A stretch of DNA of 19,184 nt from Clostridia bacterium (GTDB lineage Bacteria; Bacillota; Clostridia; CAKSNL01; HGM11501): the NCBI GenBank assembly GCA_017390225.1, contig JAFPCL010000095.1, positions 1 to 19,184 of the forward strand, written 5' to 3'. Shown here piece after piece: positions 7,566 to 15,252 of this stretch (position 1 is its first letter; each line of letters starts with the position of its first letter). Below the pieces are notes generated by a model, which was given only the letters and a program-made list of their open reading frames with translations, ran no database searches and was not told where the DNA came from. The translations under genes and the position numbers were made by a program.

Positions 7566-7594
7566 AGTATAGCACATCACTTTGTTTTTGTAAA
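7566..7594 (-). promoter_or_regulatory. Promoter of tRNA-Thr
   Basis: On the minus strand TTTACA (7589-7594) and TATACT (7566-7571) are separated by 17 bases. The start would fall about 13-15 bases before the tRNA 5' end at 7545. Confidence 0.75.
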
Positions 7595-7601
7595 TTGTTT
7601 T

Positions 7602-7628
7602 TTTGAAAAAAATTTAGTTTTTTTCAAA
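7602..7628 (-). terminator. Possible weak terminator after tadA
   Basis: An 11-base-pair, nearly all A-T stem (7602-7612 with 7618-7628) spans the tadA stop codon. It has only one G-C pair and no clear T run after it, so it is a weak candidate. Otherwise the lon-tadA transcript may read into tRNA-Thr and end at 7439. Confidence 0.25.
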
Positions 7629-8336
7629 TTCTATGTTTATGCGCTCTTGATTCGAAAAATTCCCTTTGATTTTCAGCTCTCCCTCAGCTGCTTTTTGCTT
7701 TTCGCCCTTAACGGTAACATAGGCACTTTGCGGCATGGGCAATATAATCTCCCCCAAAAATGCCTTTTGAAAGCAAAGTGAAATGCTGCTTTCATTGCAC
7801 GAAACGGAAAACACGGCTTCTTCCCCGTCTTTTACTTCTGCGTCCCGATAGGCTGTGATGCGATAGCCGTCTTCCGTTTTTTCCGCAATTTCTTTCCTTT
7901 GCCGAAGCGCTAAGAAAAAGTCTTCCATAGTTTTTTCACATTCCTTTTCCATAATGCCGCCCAAAACACAGGTTTTCACGCCGGAAAACTCGGTAAAAAG
8001 ATCGATTTTGCCGCCGGCGGCACCGTATTCCCCATCGTATGCCCCGAAATACACACGGCGCATCCGTGCATTGATAATCGCACCGGCACACATGGCACAG
8101 GGCTCTAAATTGACATATAAATCACAATCGGAAAGCCGCCAGTCGTGCAGTGCTTTTGCCGCTCTTTCGATAGCAATACATTCGGCATGGGCGGTGGGGG
8201 CTTTTTTTGCTTCCCTTTCATTATAGCTTCGTGCAATAATTTCTCCGTCTTTCACAATCACGCACCCGACGGGGATATCCCCCGCCAGACGTGCTTTTTC
8301 TGCTTCTTTGAGTGCTTCCTGCATGAATTTATTCAT
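7614..8336 (-). CDS. tadA: tRNA adenosine(34) deaminase with C-terminal extension
   Basis: This is the zinc-dependent deaminase that converts A34 to inosine in tRNA-Arg(ACG). Residues 1-150 form the whole family domain: HAE (His50, Glu52 as zinc ligand and proton shuttle), PCAMC (Cys80, Cys83 as zinc ligands), the INARMRRVYFGAYD stretch and GGIMEKECEKTMEDFF. Bacterial TadA proteins are usually about 150-170 residues. This one has 240, with roughly 90 extra residues (151-240) that look beta-rich and that I cannot assign. The start overlaps the end of engB by 8 bases, so the two are translationally coupled. It is the last gene of the lon-CorC-engB-tadA run. Confidence 0.92.
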   Translation of the reverse strand: MNKFMQEALKEAEKARLAGDIPVGCVIVKDGEIIARSYNEREAKKAPTAHAECIAIERAAKALHDWRLSDCDLYVNLEPCAMCAGAIINARMRRVYFGAYDGEYGAAGGKIDLFTEFSGVKTCVLGGIMEKECEKTMEDFFLALRQRKEIAEKTEDGYRITAYRDAEVKDGEEAVFSVSCNESSISLCFQKAFLGEIILPMPQSAYVTVKGEKQKAAEGELKIKGNFSNQERINIEFEKN

Positions 8337-8928
8337 CTTTTTGGTTCTCCAGAAGAAGATTCACAAATTCCCAAACTTCTTCTTTGCCCGTGCCTTTTTC
8401 GGAAGAGAACGGGAAAAGATAGTCCTGCTCCGTCAGCCCTAAATCTTCGTAGATTCTTGCCAGATTGCCTTCAATCTCGGACTTTTTCAGCTTGTCAATC
8501 TTTGTTGCGATAACAACGCAAATGCCATGACGATAGCGAATCCATTCATTCATCTTAATATCTTCTTTTGATGGTGCATGACGGCTATCGACCAGAAGAA
8601 ATGTCTGCTTAAGCTGAGAACGGGTGTTTAAATACAGATTGATCATATTTGCCCATTTTTCCTGCTCGTTCTTGGAAACCTTGGCATAGCCATAGCCGGG
8701 CAAGTCCACAAAAAACATGGTGTTGTCGATATTATAAAAATTCAGTGTTGCCGTTTTCCCCGGGGTGGCGCTGGTACGTGCCAGTGCTTTTCTGTTCAGC
8801 ATTTTGTTCAAAAATGAGCTTTTGCCTACATTAGAACGTCCTGCCAAAGCGATTTCCGGCAACATCAGTGTCGGGTACTGCTTCGGATGCACGGCAGATA
8901 TAGTAAGGCTTGCATTATGTAAATTCAT
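8329..8928 (-). CDS. engB: Ribosome biogenesis GTPase EngB/YsxC
   Basis: This 199-residue TrmE-Era-EngA-EngB-Septin family GTPase acts in late assembly of the large ribosomal subunit. G motifs are visible: G1 GRSNVGKS (30-37), the G2 region TPGKT (55-59), G3 DLPGYGYA (from 75) and G4 TKID (142-145). The length is usual for the family. The ATG at 8928 has AGGAGG just upstream. It sits 17 bases after the CorC-family gene and overlaps tadA by 8 bases. In Bacillus subtilis ysxC follows lonA directly; here a CorC-family gene stands between them. Confidence 0.95.
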   Translation of the reverse strand: MNLHNASLTISAVHPKQYPTLMLPEIALAGRSNVGKSSFLNKMLNRKALARTSATPGKTATLNFYNIDNTMFFVDLPGYGYAKVSKNEQEKWANMINLYLNTRSQLKQTFLLVDSRHAPSKEDIKMNEWIRYRHGICVVIATKIDKLKKSEIEGNLARIYEDLGLTEQDYLFPFSSEKGTGKEEVWEFVNLLLENQKDE

Positions 8929-8945
8929 GCTATAGCCTCCTTTCT

Positions 8946-10211
8946 TTAATCTTCATCTTCTTGTTCTTCCTCTGTGGGCAGAACGTGAACGGTGATGGCA
9001 ACGGCACGATTTCCTTCCGTTTCCGTTACCGTAATATCTAAGTTTTCAAAGCTGAAGCGATCGCCCACTTCCGGCATTTTCCCAAGCTGTTCCATCACCC
9101 AGCCACCGACACCGGCGGTAGTTCTTTCCTTCTTTATATTGAAGAAACGGAACATCTTGCCCAAATCCGTACTGCACAGAACTTTATAGGAATCTTCCGT
9201 GAGCTGGGCAAAGGCTTCCACGATTTCATCGTGTTCGTCCCAGATTTCGCCGACCAACTCTTCCAAAATATCTTCCATGGTCACAATACCTACAATGCCG
9301 CCATATTCATCGGCAATTGCCGCCATGTGACCTTTTTCCTTTTGCAGAAGCTTCAAAAGCTTGCTGATTTTCACGTTTTCGGGCACAATCACAATGGGCT
9401 TCACAATAAAGCTGAGCTCCGTTTCTTTCCCGTAGACCTCGGCGTAGAAATCCTTCATGTGGATGACGCCTTCCATATGGTCAATGTCCTCACGGCAGAC
9501 CGGCAAACGAGAATAGCCCGTGGTGGCAAAGGTTTCGGCGATTTTTTCTTTGGAATCTTCCCAATCCACCGCCACAACATCCACACGAGGGGTGACGATT
9601 TCGCCGGCTTCTCTGTCTTCAAAGGCAATCACGTTGCGAAGAAGCTCACTTTCATTTTCGCCAATACCGCCGCCCTGCTCTGCTTCATCAATAATATTCA
9701 AAAGCTCGTCATCGGTAACCGTGTCGTCGGAAGACACACGAATCACACGGCGCAAAAGCTTTTTCCATTGAGCAAACAGAAAATTGATGGGGGTTAAAAT
9801 CTTCATTAAAACAGACACAATCGGTGCCGAGATCATGGAAAACTGCTCCGGCGACTCTTTTGCCAGACTCTTCGGCGATATTTCACCGAAGATCAGCACA
9901 ACCACCGTCACAACCACCGTGGATGCAGTTGCCCCCAAATCCTGACTATGAAGCAATTCTACAAAGAGCAGTGTGGAAATAGAAGAAGCCGCAATGTTGA
10001 CGATATTATTGCCGACCAAAATGGTAGACAACAGTGTGTCATAGTTATCCAAAAGCTTCAGCGCACGGATGGCTTTTCGGTTCTGCTTATCTGCCAAGGT
10101 TTTCAAACGGTTCTTGTTTGCACCGGAAAAAGCCGTTTCCGTTGCAGAAAAATAGGCACTGCATGCAAGTAAAATCAAAAGAATAATCACTTTTGACCAT
10201 TGACTGCCCAT
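8946..10211 (-). CDS. Hemolysin/CorC family (CNNM-CBS) membrane protein
   Basis: This 421-residue protein has the family order. An N-terminal CNNM/DUF21 membrane domain (about 1-185) carries SATETAFSGANKNRL, LVGNNIVNIAASS and FGEISPKSLAKE. A CBS pair (about 203-320) carries MTPRVD-like TPRVDVVAVD and IADEYGGIVGIVTMEDILEELVGEIWDEHD. A C-terminal CorC_HlyC domain (about 335-412) carries TTAGVGGWVMEQLG. Relatives are linked to magnesium or cobalt efflux or homeostasis; the old name hemolysin does not predict toxicity. The ATG at 10211 has AAGGAAG 10 bases upstream. It lies 28 bases after lon and 17 bases before engB, so it is probably in the same operon. The C-terminus is very acidic. Confidence 0.92.
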   Translation of the reverse strand: MGSQWSKVIILLILLACSAYFSATETAFSGANKNRLKTLADKQNRKAIRALKLLDNYDTLLSTILVGNNIVNIAASSISTLLFVELLHSQDLGATASTVVVTVVVLIFGEISPKSLAKESPEQFSMISAPIVSVLMKILTPINFLFAQWKKLLRRVIRVSSDDTVTDDELLNIIDEAEQGGGIGENESELLRNVIAFEDREAGEIVTPRVDVVAVDWEDSKEKIAETFATTGYSRLPVCREDIDHMEGVIHMKDFYAEVYGKETELSFIVKPIVIVPENVKISKLLKLLQKEKGHMAAIADEYGGIVGIVTMEDILEELVGEIWDEHDEIVEAFAQLTEDSYKVLCSTDLGKMFRFFNIKKERTTAGVGGWVMEQLGKMPEVGDRFSFENLDITVTETEGNRAVAITVHVLPTEEEQEDED

Positions 10212-10239
10212 GAAAATTAAACTTCCTTTCTTTTAAATC

Positions 10240-12564
10240 TTATCGTAAAAGTGCGTGTTCGATAACCTCCGCCATGGTAGAAACGGGAATCAGTGTGAGT
10301 CCCGTGCGGACTGTTTCGGGGATTTTTACCAAATCTTTTTCGTTATCCTTCGGGAACAGCACGGTTTTCACGCCGCTTCTGTATGCCGCCATGGTTTTTT
10401 CCCGCAAGCCGCCGATGGGCATAACCTTGCCGCGCAGATTGATTTCACCGGTCATGGCGATATCACGGCGAACAGGCTTGCCGATCAGCGAAGACATAAC
10501 TGCCAGTGCCATGGTAATCCCGGCAGAGGGGCCATCCTTCGGAACGGCGCCTTCGGGCACATGCACGTGAATATCTTTATCCTTATAGAAAGTCGGGGAT
10601 ATTCCCAAGGCTTCTGCATTGGCACGCAAATAACTGATAGCGGCTTTGGCGGATTCCTTCATCACGTCGCCCAAATGCCCCGTCAGCTCAATTTTGCCCG
10701 TGCCTTCAAACACATTCACTTCAATGGGCATCGTGTCGCCACCGGCAGCTGTCCATGCCAAGCCGTTGACTACACCGATTTCGTCGGTCTTTCCGATTTT
10801 TTCATAAGAATATTTCGGCACACCAAGATAGGCTTCCAAATTGCGCTTATTGATTGGCGTGTATTCCTTCTTTTCAATCAAATGCTCTTTTGCCAATCGA
10901 CGGGCAATCTTGGCAACCTCACGCTCCAGCTGGCGGACACCTGCTTCTGCGGTGTACAAACGAATCATCTCACGAAGTGCACCGTCGGTGATGGACAATG
11001 CTCCCTTCGGAAGTCCGTTTTTCTCGCTTTGCTTGGGAATCAAGAACTTTTTGGCAATCGAAAGCTTTTCTTCTTCGATATAGCCGGAAAGCTCCACGAT
11101 TTCCATACGATCCAGAAGCGGTGCAGGGATGGTGCTCAGATCGTTTGCCGTAGTAATGAAAAACACGTGGGATAAATCAAAGGGAACTTCCAGATAGTGA
11201 TCACGAAATTCCTTGTTTTGCTCGCTGTCCAAAACCTCTAAAAGTGCCGCCGCCGGATCGCCTTTATAGTCGGCTCCCAATTTATCAATTTCATCTAAGA
11301 GAATTAAGGGATTTTTCGTGCCTGCGGTGCGGATGGCATTGATAATGCGACCGGGCATCGAGCCGACGTAGGTCTTTCTGTGACCGCGAATCTCTGCTTC
11401 ATCACGCACACCGCCCAGGGACATACGCACATATTTTTTGTTCATGGCTTTGGCTACAGAGCGTGCCACCGAGGTTTTACCCACACCGGGAGGGCCGGCC
11501 AGACACAAAATCGTGCCGGCATTATTTTTCGTCAGCTTCATAACCGCCAAGTGCTCTATAATGCGGTCTTTGACTTCTTCTAAGCCGAAATGCTCGCTTT
11601 TTAAGATTTCGGCACTACGGCCAACATCTTCTTCGTCTTCGCTTTCCGTTGTCCACGGCAACTCGAATATCGTGTCAAGCCAAGTGCGGATAACGGCAGA
11701 TTCCTGCGACATGGGCGGTGTTTTATCCAATCGCTCCAATTCTTTTTCCACCTTGGCACGAACGTCTTCCGGGAAACCTGCCTCGCCAATCTTTTTGCGG
11801 TATTCCGAGGATTCGTCTTCATATTCGTCGTCTTCCTCGCCCAGCTCTCGCTGAATGGCTTTCATTTGCTCTCGCATGAAAAATTCCCGCTGGTTATCAT
11901 CCATCTGCTTTTTAACCTGCGCCATCATTTTTTGCTCCATGCGGACAATTTCGACCTCTTGCTGGAGCATCTCCATAGCCGCGTAAATTCGTTCGCGGCT
12001 GTCGGTTTCTTCTAAGATAATTTGCTGTTTTTCCGGTTGCCTGGTTAAAAGCATCGATGCAATTTTATCTGCAAGTGCACCGGGATTCGTTGTTTCCAAG
12101 ATTTCACGGAACACACTTTCGGGCACGGTATGATTCAATTTTCCGTATTCGCCCAGAAGCTCACGCACCACACGGCGCATGCCTTCCCATTCTTCCTGTG
12201 CGGGACGAAAACCGCGGCTCGGGATTCTTTGTGATTGCACTCTGAAAAAACCGTCTTTTTCAGGGATACCAAGCATCACACGGTAGAGACCTTCCACCGC
12301 CGCACGCACGCCGCCGTCGGGAAGCGATACGAGCTGTTTGACGCGAACCATCGTTCCGACACTATGCACGAAAGCACCTTTTTCTATGCCGCCTGCATCG
12401 GGATCAACCAATGCAAGAACAATTTTCCGATCTGCCCCCATGACCGACTCCAACGCATCGCAGGAAGACACGCGGCGTGCTTCGATATGCACCGACATGC
12501 CGGGGAATACAACCATATCCTGCATGGGGATCATGGGAATCATTTTTCTATTTGCATTTTCCAT
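10240..12564 (-). CDS. lon: ATP-dependent protease Lon
   Basis: This 774-residue cytosolic AAA+ protease degrades misfolded and regulatory proteins. It has an N-terminal LON substrate-binding domain (about 8-195, MIPMQDMVVFPGM), a coiled region (about 195-245), and an AAA+ module with Walker A GPPGVGKTS (357-365), Walker B ILLDEID (421-427) and RGHRKTYVGSMPGRI. The protease domain has the catalytic dyad Ser680 (PKDGPSAG) and Lys723 (GLREKTMAAYR). The length is normal for LonA. The start at 12564 is chosen because GGAGGT lies 10 bases upstream. An in-frame ATG at 12597 falls at or before the expected transcription start, so it cannot serve. It is divergent from rpsO and heads the run CorC-engB-tadA. 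Confidence 0.96.
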   Translation of the reverse strand: MENANRKMIPMIPMQDMVVFPGMSVHIEARRVSSCDALESVMGADRKIVLALVDPDAGGIEKGAFVHSVGTMVRVKQLVSLPDGGVRAAVEGLYRVMLGIPEKDGFFRVQSQRIPSRGFRPAQEEWEGMRRVVRELLGEYGKLNHTVPESVFREILETTNPGALADKIASMLLTRQPEKQQIILEETDSRERIYAAMEMLQQEVEIVRMEQKMMAQVKKQMDDNQREFFMREQMKAIQRELGEEDDEYEDESSEYRKKIGEAGFPEDVRAKVEKELERLDKTPPMSQESAVIRTWLDTIFELPWTTESEDEEDVGRSAEILKSEHFGLEEVKDRIIEHLAVMKLTKNNAGTILCLAGPPGVGKTSVARSVAKAMNKKYVRMSLGGVRDEAEIRGHRKTYVGSMPGRIINAIRTAGTKNPLILLDEIDKLGADYKGDPAAALLEVLDSEQNKEFRDHYLEVPFDLSHVFFITTANDLSTIPAPLLDRMEIVELSGYIEEEKLSIAKKFLIPKQSEKNGLPKGALSITDGALREMIRLYTAEAGVRQLEREVAKIARRLAKEHLIEKKEYTPINKRNLEAYLGVPKYSYEKIGKTDEIGVVNGLAWTAAGGDTMPIEVNVFEGTGKIELTGHLGDVMKESAKAAISYLRANAEALGISPTFYKDKDIHVHVPEGAVPKDGPSAGITMALAVMSSLIGKPVRRDIAMTGEINLRGKVMPIGGLREKTMAAYRSGVKTVLFPKDNEKDLVKIPETVRTGLTLIPVSTMAEVIEHALLR

Positions 12565-12600
12565 GACAAACAACACCTCCTGTGTATAGAAAAGCATCTT

Positions 12601-12629
12601 ATTATATATCTATTTTATAAAAAAATCAA
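12601..12629 (-). promoter_or_regulatory. Promoter of lon
   Basis: On the minus strand TTGATT (12624-12629) and a perfect TATAAT (12601-12606) are separated by 17 bases. The start would be near 12594, about 14 bases before the ribosome binding site. No CIRCE or CtsR heptad operator is visible nearby. Confidence 0.75.
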
Positions 12630-12711
12630 TAGATTTTTAAAAATTGTTGATTTATTCCAATAAACAAAATAAAAAATATGGAAAAATCATAGTTTTTTTT
12701 ATGGAAAAGGT

Positions 12712-12740
12712 TTGACATTTGCCGAAAAGTGTGATACTAT
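12712..12740 (+). promoter_or_regulatory. Promoter of rpsO-pnp
   Basis: TTGACA (12712-12717) and TACTAT (12735-12740) are separated by 17 bases. The start would be near 12747, which leaves a leader of about 85 bases before rpsO. It is divergent from the lon promoter; the A/T-rich 12630-12711 between them holds no gene. Confidence 0.8.
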
Positions 12741-12746
12741 ATTTGA

Positions 12747-12815
12747 TGCGACCTAAGGCGCAGCCGAGGGGCTCACCGCCCTTAGCTATGCCCTATGGCG
12801 ACAAAATATTTTTTT
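12747..12815 (+). ncRNA. Structured leader of rpsO, candidate S15 autoregulation site
   Basis: The leader is G+C-rich within an A/T-rich intergenic region. CTAAGG (12753-12758) pairs with CCTTAG (12780-12785). Inside, AGCC (12762-12765) pairs with GGCT (12770-12773) across a GAGG loop, leaving the CGC/CCG shoulders to form further pairs. A second small hairpin GCC-CTAT-GGC follows. S15 represses its own translation through structured leaders in several bacteria, and bulged or junction helices are the usual ligand. The fold is read from sequence; the regulation is inference. Confidence 0.5.
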
Positions 12816-12831
12816 GGAGGTGCTTTAAGCC

Positions 12832-13095
12832 ATGCTTAAAGAAAGAAAAACTGAAATCATCACAAACCACGCAATCCACGAGGGCGACACCGGTAGCCCC
12901 GAAGTTCAGATCGCGCTCCTGACCGAACGCATCAACCATCTGAACGAACATCTGAAGATCCATAAGAAAGACCATCACTCTCGTCGCGGTCTTCTCAAAA
13001 TGGTTGGTCAGAGAAGAGGCCTTTTGAGCTATCTGCAGAAGCAGGACATCGAACGCTATCGTGCTATCGTTGAAAAGTGCGGTCTGAGAAAGTAA
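12832..13095 (+). CDS. rpsO: 30S ribosomal protein S15
   Basis: This 87-residue protein has the usual length and hallmarks: the N-terminal KTEIITNHAIHEGDTGSPEVQ segment region, LTERINHLNEHLKIHKKDHHSRRGLL and GQRRGLLSYLQKQD. S15 binds the central domain of 16S rRNA and organises the platform. GGAGGTG lies 9 bases before the ATG. It is followed after 20 bases by pnp, the widespread rpsO-pnp order in which S15 and PNPase are co-transcribed. Confidence 0.98.
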   Translation: MLKERKTEIITNHAIHEGDTGSPEVQIALLTERINHLNEHLKIHKKDHHSRRGLLKMVGQRRGLLSYLQKQDIERYRAIVEKCGLRK

Positions 13096-13115
13096 TTTAA
13101 AAGAGGTTTTTAAAG

Positions 13116-15200
13116 ATGAAAAAATCATATTCCATCGAGCTTGCCGGCAGAACGCTGACAATCGAGACGGGAGAGCTTGCAGGTCTTGCCAACTCCTCCA
13201 TTCTCGTCCGCTACGGCGACACGGTCGTTTTGTGTACTGCAACAGCCTCTTCCAAGCCCCGTGAAGGTCTGGACTACTTCCCCCTTTCCGTGGACTATGA
13301 AGAAAAGCTGTATGCCGTCGGCAAAATTCCCGGCAGCTTCCAGCGCCGTGAAGGTCGCCCCAGCGAAAAAGCCATTTTGGCTTCTCGTTGCATCGACCGT
13401 CCCATGCGTCCCCTGTTCCCTTCGGACCTGCGCAATGACGTTACCGTGATTGCCACCGTTATGTCCGTGGATCAGGACAACTCGCCGGAAATTGCAGGTC
13501 TCATCGGATGTGCTATTGCTGTTTCCGTTTCCGACATTCCTTTCAACGGCCCCATGGCAGGTGTCAACGTAGGTTATGTCGATGGCGATTATGTCATCAA
13601 CCCCACCGTTGCCCAGCGTGAAGCCAGCGATCTGTTCTTGACCGTCACCGGTATCAAGGGCAAGGTCAACATGATCGAATGTGGTGCAAAGGAAGCGCCC
13701 GACGAAGTTGTATACAATGGTATCATGGCAGCTATGGTCGAAATCGACCGTCTGTGCGACTGGATTTCCGGTATCGTTGCCGAAATCGGCAAGCCGAAGT
13801 TCAGTTATGAACAAGTGGTTGTCGATCCCGAAATGTTCGAAGCTATCAAGGAATTTGCCGAAGATAAGGTTCGTGCGGCTCTGGACACCGACGACAAGAA
13901 TGTTCGTGACGACAATTTAAGTGTTGTCTACGCCGAAGTTTTCGAGCATTTCGCAGAAATCTATCCCGAAATGCAAACCCAGATGGAACAAGCACTGTAC
14001 AAGTTGCAGAAATACGTTGTCCGTCGTTGGCTTTTGGACGAAGGCAAGCGTGTTGACGGTCGTGGCATGGACGAGATTCGTCCCCTGTCCTGCGATGTCG
14101 GTCTTCTGCCCCGTACCCACGGTTCCGGCTTGTTCACCCGCGGTCAGACCCAGGTTCTCTCCGTTGCCACTCTTGCTCCTTTAGAGGATGCACAGCTTTT
14201 GGACGGTATTGATCTGGAAGAAAACAAGCGTTATATCCACCACTACAATTTCCCCTCCTATTCTGTCGGCGAAACCCGTCCTTCCCGCGGCCCCGGCCGT
14301 CGTGAAATCGGTCACGGTGCATTGGCTGAAAAGTCCTTGATTCCCGTGTTGCCCTCCGAACAGGATTTCCCCTATGCTATCCGCGTTGTCTCTGAAGTTC
14401 TGTCCTCCAACGGCTCCACTTCGCAGGCAAGTGTCTGCGGCAGCACCCTGGCTTTGATGGATGCCGGTGTTCCGATTTCCGCACCTGTTGCAGGTATCTC
14501 CTGCGGTCTGGTTACGGAAGGCGACCGCTTCATCACCATGACAGACATTCAGGGTCTTGAAGACTTCTTCGGCGATATGGACTTTAAGGTAGCCGGTACT
14601 CACAAGGGTATCACTTCCATTCAGGTAGATATCAAGATTGACGGTTTAACGCCCGAAATCATTAAAACTGCCATTGAAAAGACCCATGTTGCCCGTGATT
14701 ACATCATTGATGAAATCATGCTCAAGCGCATCTCTGCACCTCGTGAGAACCTGTCTGCCTACGCTCCCAAGATTATGTCCATGACTATTCCGGTCGATAA
14801 GATTCGTGAAGTCATCGGCACCGGCGGTAAGGTCATTCAGAAGATTATTGCCGACACCGGCGTTAAGATCAGCGTAGAAGACGACGGCAGTGTGTATATC
14901 GCCACCAACGATCAGGAAGCCGGCGAAACCGCTATGAAGATTATTCGCGGCATCGTTTCCGAGCCGATTGTCGGTGAAGTATACAAGGGCAAAGTTACCA
15001 AGCTGATGGATTTCGGTTGCTTTGTTGAATACCTGCCCGGTAAGGAAGGCTTAGTCCACATCTCCAAGCTGGACAAGAAGCGCGTAGAAAAGGTTTCCGA
15101 TATTGTATCCGTCGGCGATGAAATTATGGTAAAACTGATTGAAATTGACCGTCAGGGACGTATCAATCTTTCCCGCAAAGATGCTCTTCCCGAAGAATAA
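13116..15200 (+). CDS. pnp: Polyribonucleotide nucleotidyltransferase (PNPase)
   Basis: This 694-residue enzyme degrades RNA 3' to 5' by phosphorolysis and can add heteropolymeric tails. It shows the family order: first RNase PH-like core (about 5-230) with the FQRREGRPSEKAIL segment; an alpha-helical linker; second RNase PH core (about 315-545) with FTRGQTQ, RREIGHGALAEKSL and the metal-binding GDMDFKVAGT; KH domain (about 556-612) with IGTGGKVIQ; and S1 domain (about 619-688) with GFGCFVE-like DFGCFVEYLPGKEGLVHIS. The length is normal. It is translated from AGAGG upstream of the ATG at 13116 and ends before a strong bidirectional terminator. Long open frames on the opposite strand here are codon-bias shadows. 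Confidence 0.98.
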   Translation: MKKSYSIELAGRTLTIETGELAGLANSSILVRYGDTVVLCTATASSKPREGLDYFPLSVDYEEKLYAVGKIPGSFQRREGRPSEKAILASRCIDRPMRPLFPSDLRNDVTVIATVMSVDQDNSPEIAGLIGCAIAVSVSDIPFNGPMAGVNVGYVDGDYVINPTVAQREASDLFLTVTGIKGKVNMIECGAKEAPDEVVYNGIMAAMVEIDRLCDWISGIVAEIGKPKFSYEQVVVDPEMFEAIKEFAEDKVRAALDTDDKNVRDDNLSVVYAEVFEHFAEIYPEMQTQMEQALYKLQKYVVRRWLLDEGKRVDGRGMDEIRPLSCDVGLLPRTHGSGLFTRGQTQVLSVATLAPLEDAQLLDGIDLEENKRYIHHYNFPSYSVGETRPSRGPGRREIGHGALAEKSLIPVLPSEQDFPYAIRVVSEVLSSNGSTSQASVCGSTLALMDAGVPISAPVAGISCGLVTEGDRFITMTDIQGLEDFFGDMDFKVAGTHKGITSIQVDIKIDGLTPEIIKTAIEKTHVARDYIIDEIMLKRISAPRENLSAYAPKIMSMTIPVDKIREVIGTGGKVIQKIIADTGVKISVEDDGSVYIATNDQEAGETAMKIIRGIVSEPIVGEVYKGKVTKLMDFGCFVEYLPGKEGLVHISKLDKKRVEKVSDIVSVGDEIMVKLIEIDRQGRINLSRKDALPEE

Positions 15201-15211
15201 TAAAAGCATAC

Positions 15212-15244
15212 AAAAGGCTATCGCATTTGCGATAGCCTTTTTTT
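15212..15244. terminator. Bidirectional terminator between pnp and the ABC exporter genes
   Basis: A perfect 13-base-pair stem (15212-15224 with 15229-15241, loop ATTT) is followed by T on the plus strand and by T from the A tract on the minus strand. It separates the convergent pnp and the ABC exporter operon. Confidence 0.92.
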
Positions 15245-15252
15245 ATGCTCTT

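Noticed and set aside
10255..11175. A 306-codon plus-strand frame opposite lon
   Set aside because: It is fully antisense to the conserved Lon protease and ATPase domains, and its protein has no recognisable motif; it arises from codon bias.
13125..13814. A 229-codon minus-strand frame opposite pnp
   Set aside because: It is antisense to the conserved first RNase PH domain and has no ribosome binding site or family motif.
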